Of a stretch of 64,000 nucleotides of DNA, positions 57,976 through 64,000 are shown piece by piece. The stretch's first letter is position 1. Each line of letters starts with the position of its first letter. The position numbers and the translations under genes are program-made. Source of the stretch: Pseudoips prasinana (taxonomy: Eukaryota > Arthropoda > Insecta > Lepidoptera > Nolidae); assembly GCA_951640165.1 (NCBI GenBank), contig OX621236.1, positions 26,280,948-26,344,947 of the forward strand, in the 5' to 3' direction. Below the pieces are notes generated by a model. The model did no database searches. It was not told the DNA's origin and worked only from the letters and a program-made list of their open reading frames with translations.

Positions 57976-58483
57976 TATAAAGGAACACAATAAAAGACTT
58001 TAAACTTATAATAACCCGTTTTATAGGTGTGTGACGCAATTTAAAAACAAAATATATATAAGAAGATCTACGTGTCTATCTTCCTGACACTGTCGACGGA
58101 TCCCTTCACGGTGCTGATAAAATCCCTTGGTCGTAAAAGTTGCAGAAGGTACTTTTATTAAAATATTTGTTTACTTACCTACTCACTGTCAAGGGCGCTT
58201 TGAACGAGGGTACAAGGGGTGCAGGGCAACGAAGCGGCATCTTGAGGCGGCGGCAATCCTCTCTAAATTATTGCATTTGGATGTTTCTATAAATAAGTAG
58301 CTAACCTTTTTTTAGAGGCAAGATGAATATAAGATCGTAGTATCACGGTTATATTCAATTTAACATTGTTTTTTTTTTGTTTAGAACGATTATTAAATAT
58401 TTATTTAATTATTAATTTATATACCCGTGCACTATAAACTTAGTTCTTATTTTCTATGTAATATTCTTAACTATCTAAAAAAT

Positions 58484-58735
58484 ATTGGCATTATAGAAAG
58501 CGATCATATTAATTTCGGTGTACTAGGAATGCCAAATAATCGAAAATCAAATGATACTCGATTATTTGGCGTTCGAATTGGCATAATAAACCAAACCAAA
58601 CCTAACCTAATTTCTAATAGCAAATTTTCGGTATGTATTAACCATTTGATTATATTAACCATTCGATATTATGAACTTTCTAGTATTTAAACATTCGATT
58701 AATAGTGCTTGATAAATTAATACTCAATTATTCGG
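58484..58735. repeat. AT-rich palindromic repeat
   Basis: atgccaaataatcgaaaatc and its approximate reverse complement gattatttggcgttc face each other around 58550. Variants of tcgattatttggc and accattcgat recur to 58735. Confidence 0.6.
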
Positions 58736-60499
58736 CACAGTACATCCTATTAAAGTGTAGGATAATGAAGGAAGTCGGTCTTCCCATAAGACTACACAAA
58801 TAAATAAAAAATCTTCTTTCTTACACAAAGTACGATACCTGAACGGCATGTATATATGGGATATGAACATTCTCTTTGCGTATTTAGTACACTACCTACT
58901 GTTTTTTTTTTAGTATTTCAGTCAGTGGATTGATTACACAGACATGCCTATATTTTTGTTGTTTCTTTTACATAATCTGGTCCTTCATAACGGCACAGAC
59001 GCGAGTAGACTAGGACTCCCCGTACTGCGTACCTACTAAAATATTACCCCTCATTACTTACAGTAGTACTGTAGGTATACCTGGTGGTATTCGCTACGAT
59101 TAATGTAGATGTGTTCTAGATTAGACTAAAAGATCCCAACGTACATAAACAGCGTTTCAGGTACTTAGTAATGTTGACGATTTATAACATCTTTAATTTT
59201 GTGTTGCCTATTATACGCAATAATTACCAATTATTTAGGTATTATGCTTATTTCAAAAACCCTTTCGAAGACTAAGGTTAGTTATTAAAACTATCTAGAT
59301 TTTGAAAATACAGAGATTGTGATTCATTTTTTATAAATAGCAGGGACTCTAGGACACCTTCCAGAAAACGAAAAACAATCCTATTATAACAAAAAATAAG
59401 ACGAAATCTATCACTTAAGTACTTACTTTTATTGTTGTCCAGAATTAATCATTTACGCGGCCATAGAAATCACACGCTGTATAAATTTCAACCGTCTACC
59501 TATTACTCAGATAGACAGACAGACGGACAGGCGGAGGCTTATTAATAGTTTCCGTTTGTACACTTTGGGTAGGAATCCCTAAAAAATTGAAAAGTTGTCG
59601 ATTTCACGAACAAACGTAAGAAGAAAATCGAGGTTTCATTTATTTAAATATTTATTTATTAACGATATTATCGACATTTCACAACGTGTTCATGTTTATA
59701 TACAAGTTCTGTCTGATTTGCCTTTACAGGTACATACAACACTTACAATATTCACAAAACAAAAACTTATAAACACTATATTACCTAAAATTTGGTCTTA
59801 AAATAATGATAGTAACTATCTAAACTATTTATGGTCATTTAATAACAATCCCGAGCAACCTCTTTAAATGGTAAGCAACTAATTACCCAAATCCTTGTAT
59901 AAACTTTGGCTTAAGTTATAGTTCCAAGTCTCTTCGGCAACATAATACACCGGAGAGTTGATCTGCTTCCCAAAAATCCTGAGACGTTAATAATATTTAC
60001 AATATTTTTATCAGTGCCCATTTATCACCCAAGTGGCGATATCTTGGCCGGCATAAATTCGTATGTCAACTATTGTTATGATTCTCACGCGGCTCGGTTA
60101 TCTCGGGACTGGTCGCGGTTCGGTGATACCGCGTAGTGTCAGCCTAGCAGATGCATCCTCAGTTCATGACGGGTGCTCACAGTTACAGCTCGCTCATTAC
60201 CCGTCCTCTCTTAATTATTTTTAACTGACGCCGAGTTTATTAATTATTTCGATATGATGTGCATAATTCTAGGATAGATGGGAATGAAATTGCGACTATA
60301 AGTGTAGTGTTAGTGTAAATGACATATATAAGAAGTTCGGTGTAAAACATGTAAGTATAATTATATTTGTAAAACTTTAATCCAACTACCGTCAGTCATA
60401 CATAAGAATTTATACTCGTAGATGCGAAGTATAATATTGTGCTTGCTAGAAGATACTATTTTGAAAGCATAGCACTAAACGTTAATTTGAACTAGACGC
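58736..60499. other. No gene seen
   Basis: A locally GC-richer stretch at 60085-60220 (gggactggtcgcggttcggt) could be a promoter or non-coding exon, but there is no open frame or convincing splice pair. Confidence 0.4.
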
Positions 60500-60650
60500 A
60501 AATTGGGCAGGCCCCCTACAAGATGAACCGATGATTTTGTCCGGGTCGCTGGAGCAGATGGATACCTACGTTTGATGCAAAACGAGCAATCGAAGATACT
60601 TTGCGGGCGGCCTTTGTCCGCCAGTGGATATCATACGGCTGATTCGATTT
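60500..60650 (+). repeat. RTE LINE 3' end
   Basis: ggcaggccccctacaagatg, gtcgctggagcagatggata and gcggcctttgtccgccagtg; the ATGATG tail is lost. Confidence 0.75.
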
Positions 60651-60754
60651 ACCTATGTGAAGTAATAAATCAGTATGAAGTCAGAATCTAGTTTAAGACG
60701 GTCATTCTCAGTTATCAGTAAATGATCGAGGTTAAGCATAGCAAAGCATAACCA

Positions 60755-60870
60755 CACGGTCACTCCATGGGTAACCGTTCATTTCTGAGCGTCTCCATGC
60801 TTCGGAGTGAACATTTATATGTTGGTTCCGGTTGTAGACATTAGACAACCCTCTCGATGATAAATAACCT
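60755..60870 (-). repeat. LINE-tail repeat, family B, reversed
   Basis: cggtcactccatgggtaacc and tctgagcgtctccatgcttc match the reverse complement of 49200-49290. Confidence 0.6.
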
Positions 60871-61207
60871 TATCTAAAGTTGGGCCGATGAAATAATGAG
60901 TTCCTGGCAGGTAGTAATCGAATGGACGACGTAGTTCTGAATTAGCGTTCAAAATACTATTCAATTACATTTTTATTTGCCGAAAATTTATTTATATTGT
61001 ATATTAATTTTTCTCTGAAATTAATCTTAAATATACGGGAACAGTGAAATGCCAACGCACCGGTTTTGATAGAATAGATATGTAAATTCGAATTGCTGGG
61101 CGGTTTTAATTTCAAAACTTTTTGCACACAAATATTCGGAAGTGGACTTAATGTCAAAGGCAATCTTTTCATAGTGATGCAGAGAAACTATGGCAGGCAC
61201 ACTAAAA

Positions 61208-61560
61208 TTTAAACATCTAGAAGTTAAAACTATTACAGGAATATTTATCTTTTAGGTGAAAAACGATTGGTTGATTATGACGAATTAGGTTCAGATAGAC
61301 ACAATACATCTGTGCGCCACTTATATTGAAATACAGTTAATTAGAAAGATGTTTACGGTGTGGTGTTTCTTTTGTTCATAAAAAATCGTACTGATTTGTT
61401 TAAACGTCTAGAAGTTACAATGATTACAGGAACATTTATCTTTTAGATGAAAAACGATTGGTTGATTGAAATAGGTTCAGATAGACACAGTAATCTGTGC
61501 GCCACTTAAATTAAAATACAGCTAATTAGAAAGATGTTGACGGTGTGGTGTTTGTTGTGG
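61208..61560. repeat. Tandem direct duplication, period 191 bp
   Basis: tttaaacatctagaagtta at 61208 recurs as tttaaacgtctagaagtta at 61399. The match extends for about 160 bp (gaaaaacgattggttgatt, tctgtgcgccactta) at roughly 90 percent. No reading frame is shared. Confidence 0.85.
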
Positions 61561-62076
61561 ACCAGTTGGCGAAGCAACCAAGAGTAATAGTATAATAACT
61601 ACGTTCACTTATGTTACTATACCATCCGCCATCGGCTTCTCTTGCTTGAAATGTGCTGATGAGAATTTCTGGGATGATTGTCATCATCCACCTTACTTTT
61701 CACTAAAGCCTACCGCTGATTTAAATTGTAGGTAACTTGGTCCTATTTCGAAGCGTGTAGAGTTAACATTAAGTTAAAACTTACGGAATTAGGTAGTTAT
61801 AATGTTAACATAGAATAACTTATACATATATACTAATCTCGTCTTGTCAGGCGGATCAATCATTGTCCTTAGCTTGGGACAGTGATGTTGCGTTATCCAC
61901 GTACCTCAGTTATCCTAACGGTCAAGGTATGCGACGTTCATTTAATTATAAATATATTCATTGTTAAGTCGAGCTTCGCTGCATACGTCATATACACGCT
62001 GTATGAAAGATGAGTTCTTCATAAATATTTATTTATATATTTTTATTTAAAACTTTATGCACGTAGAAGTACAATG

Positions 62077-62293
62077 GCGGAATTAATGCCTAAGGCATTT
62101 TCTCTCAGTCAACCTTAAGGTGGTGCAGAGATAATAATATATTGCATAAATAAATTACATACATATGTACGTCGTTTGTTATAAATATATTAATTATAAT
62201 CTATTGTGCCATCACTCAATTTATTTATGCAATATATTATTATCTCTGCACCACCGGTTGTCTGAGAGAAAATGTCTTAGGCATTAAGTCCAC
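62077..62293. mobile_element. Fold-back element with about 76-bp arms
   Basis: Left arm 62077-62156 and right arm 62218-62293 are about 90 percent reverse complements (taatgcctaaggcattttct and gtcttaggcatta; ggtggtgcagagataataat and its complement). The arm resembles the retroposon end at 8605-8657. Confidence 0.8.
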
Positions 62294-62309
62294 CATATAA
62301 TAATATCTA

Positions 62310-62795
62310 TCGTATGACATTATTCACACACGGTCATCTGATCCCAAACTAAGCAGAACTTGTACTATGGAAACAGATAACTGATAAACTAGGTACATAT
62401 ACCTACTACTTTTCTTTTGTAAATACATACTTATATAGATAATTACACCCAGACTCAGGGCAAACAGATAAGTTCATGCACACAAATATATTCTGTACTG
62501 GGGCTCTACCGGCTAAGTCGCCGGTAAAAGTAAAAGTAAAAATGACTTAATCCATCGTTAGATCGGCTTCAACGTTGACAATCGATTCCGGACCATTTAT
62601 GACGTCACATGTGGTCATGGAAGCCGATTTAACGATTGAATAAGTCATTTTTAACCTTTATTTATTTGAACGCCATTCACGATAACGATGTTCGGCGACT
62701 TCGCCGGTAGAGCCCCTGGGCGGGGATCAAACTCGCGACTTGCGGCGTGAAAGGCAAGTATTTACCAATCACGCCAACCGGTCCGTCCAATAACA
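62310..62795 (-). mobile_element. SINE S1 interrupted by the palindromic MITE
   Basis: Left piece: cacacggtcatctgatccca to tatattctgtactg. Right piece: ctgggcggggatcaaactcg to ccaatcacgccaaccgg. A second SINE head follows at 62796-62915 (tttgtcccaggtgggaatca). Confidence 0.8.
62501..62714 (-). mobile_element. Palindromic MITE (family P), copy 3, inverted
   Basis: Starts GGGCTCTACCGGCTAAGTCG and ends CCGGTAGAGCCC. The centre is reversed relative to copies 1 and 2 (acgttgacaatcgattccgg). The left arm is shortened by about 30 bp. Confidence 0.85.
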
Positions 62796-62944
62796 CCAAG
62801 ACGCAGAATACTTAATCGTGCTCATTACATAAATATTTGTCCCAGGTGGGAATCAAATCTACGACTTCCGGCATAGTAGTGAGGGTCACTAACCACTGTA
62901 TCATCAGGCCAATCAATATTTATTTACAGATACGTGTATTTATA

Positions 62945-63255
62945 TATATTTATAGAGGGGTAGGGCATAGCGTCGATTTGGTCAAAGAGCAGCCCGACTG
63001 GGGTAGTACCTCCACTTTACAGAAGACATTCCTTAATAATTTTAATGTTGTGTTTCCGAGTGTGAGTAAGGTCGCCAGAGCTCATTGGGGAGGGGATGGG
63101 GGGAAGGTTCAGCAGCACTTGTTTGCTGACTTTTAAAGGCCGGCAACGCACCCGCGACGCCTCTGGTGTTGCGAGTGTCCATGGGCGGCGGTGATCACTA
63201 TCAGGTGACCCACTTGCTCGTTTGTCTCCCTCTGATATACATAAAAAAAATACAT
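62945..63255 (+). mobile_element. GC-rich lepidopteran retroposon (family D) with A tail
   Basis: agcccgactggggtagtacc, aaaggccggcaacgcacccg, tgtccatgggcggcggtgat and catcaggtgaccc-type end, then an A run at 63244. The overall order and tail suggest a SINE-like retroposon; I do not name the family. Confidence 0.7.
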
Positions 63256-63784
63256 ATTCCGATGGCGACCTATGCAATATAAAAAAGTCTTTGTAAATCT
63301 AGTTCAGGCAATTGCAGCCAGGATAAAGAAATCTCAAATTGATAATAATTGTATAAGCGAACATACCATATGATTCATCTGATCGTAGCAAAGTGATGGA
63401 TAGTCTCGCTCCGGCCTGAATAAGAACGGATGCGGTCCACCGTTGATTGACAATGTTATTTGGCGCACAGTCGCGTCAACTATCAGCTTCCTTCGTGCAT
63501 AGCACCTGAATAACTATTGTTATGAATGTCTGATGTCAGAGTTCGTGTATTGTTCGCGATACGTTCCAAATACCATATTTTGAACTCCCATCTTTCAGTC
63601 ATTTAGTCAGTATTCAAGAGTCTGAGCCTGAGATGTAAGTTGTATGTAAAATTGCCAGGTTCATGTATTAAGCGATTCAAGGTGTAATGGATAAAATGCT
63701 TAGGTATTTAGGAATGTGGGTGTATCAAAACACGTTATTAGCACGAATATAGGTGGATTAAAATAAACGCCTTGATAGGTACAT

Positions 63785-63915
63785 ACGCCATCACATCCAG
63801 CTACCCTAATCTGTCAAATTTCTTTTATAAATTTTCAACTTTATCACAAAAGCATAAGGTTCACTTTCAATAGGGAAATTTGACAGATTGGGGTAGCTTG
63901 ATGTGCTTGCGTCTA
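63785..63915 (-). mobile_element. Family M MITE, inverted copy
   Basis: cgccatcacatccagctacc at the left and ggtagcttgatgtgcttgcg at the right, followed by tcta and TA. The centre (ctttatcacaaaagcataag) is the reverse complement of that in copy 1. Confidence 0.8.
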
Positions 63916-64000
63916 TACATAATATCGTACTAAGATAGATCTTTTCTAATTTTTCTACTAGTATTCGAAAATAGAATTAAATATACTTAAATATACTATT

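Noticed and set aside
57751..58039. VC-repeat frames resembling cysteine-rich peptides
   Set aside because: They translate the (CA)n microsatellite.
63595..63643. Possible non-coding first exon with tcagtc initiator-like motifs and gagat|gtaagt donor
   Set aside because: Only a donor and a weak initiator; no downstream exon visible, so it cannot be supported from sequence alone.

Overview
The window looks like moth or butterfly (Lepidoptera) nuclear DNA. It is AT-rich and almost entirely non-coding, and it is packed with repeat families typical of that order: Lep1-type Helitrons ending in CTAG, tRNA-derived SINEs, RTE-type LINEs with ATGATG tails, CR1/Jockey- and R1-clade LINEs, hAT-type elements and small palindromic MITEs. 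Family names are assigned by eye from sequence hallmarks; no database was searched.

Two things look like intron-containing genes, both on the plus strand. (1) A six-exon gene at 39387-43415 encodes a predicted 928-residue protein. A basic N-terminus with an NLS leads into a Mutator-like transposase domain with zinc-ligand motifs, joined through a 277-nt intron to a YqaJ (lambda-exonuclease-type) nuclease domain. All five introns are GT-AG and keep the frame. (2) A short first coding exon at 32322-32413 starts MGNTNSG and could be N-myristoylated. A phase-compatible proline-rich exon lies at 49912-50018. If they belong together, gene 1 sits inside a 17.5-kb intron of gene 2 on the same strand.

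Layout: 0-4 kb, tandem duplications, a palindromic MITE, Helitrons. 4.9-6 kb, 5'-truncated LINE. 6.1-6.5 kb, five 73-bp tandem repeats. 7-8.4 kb, SINE, Helitrons and hairpins. 8.47-10.40 kb, a complete non-autonomous hAT (perfect 8-bp TSD) carrying an internally deleted RTE LINE. 10.5-17 kb, scattered SINE, Helitron and LINE tails. 17.5-29.2 kb, a four-level nest: a CR1/Jockey-type LINE split by a 10,275-bp hAT-ended element (TSD ccaaatat), which contains an RTE LINE, which contains an R1-clade LINE tail; the hAT also holds an almost complete but frameshifted CR1-like LINE with ORF1 (PHD finger) and ORF2 (endonuclease and reverse transcriptase). 29-50 kb, the putative host intron with the transposase-nuclease gene, SINEs and MITEs. 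50-64 kb, repeats only.

Except for the transposase-YqaJ gene, every transposon-derived protein here is broken by frameshifts, stops or truncation. That gene has no internal stop across six exons, so it is either a recent autonomous element or a gene kept by selection. I could not find terminal inverted repeats around it by eye.
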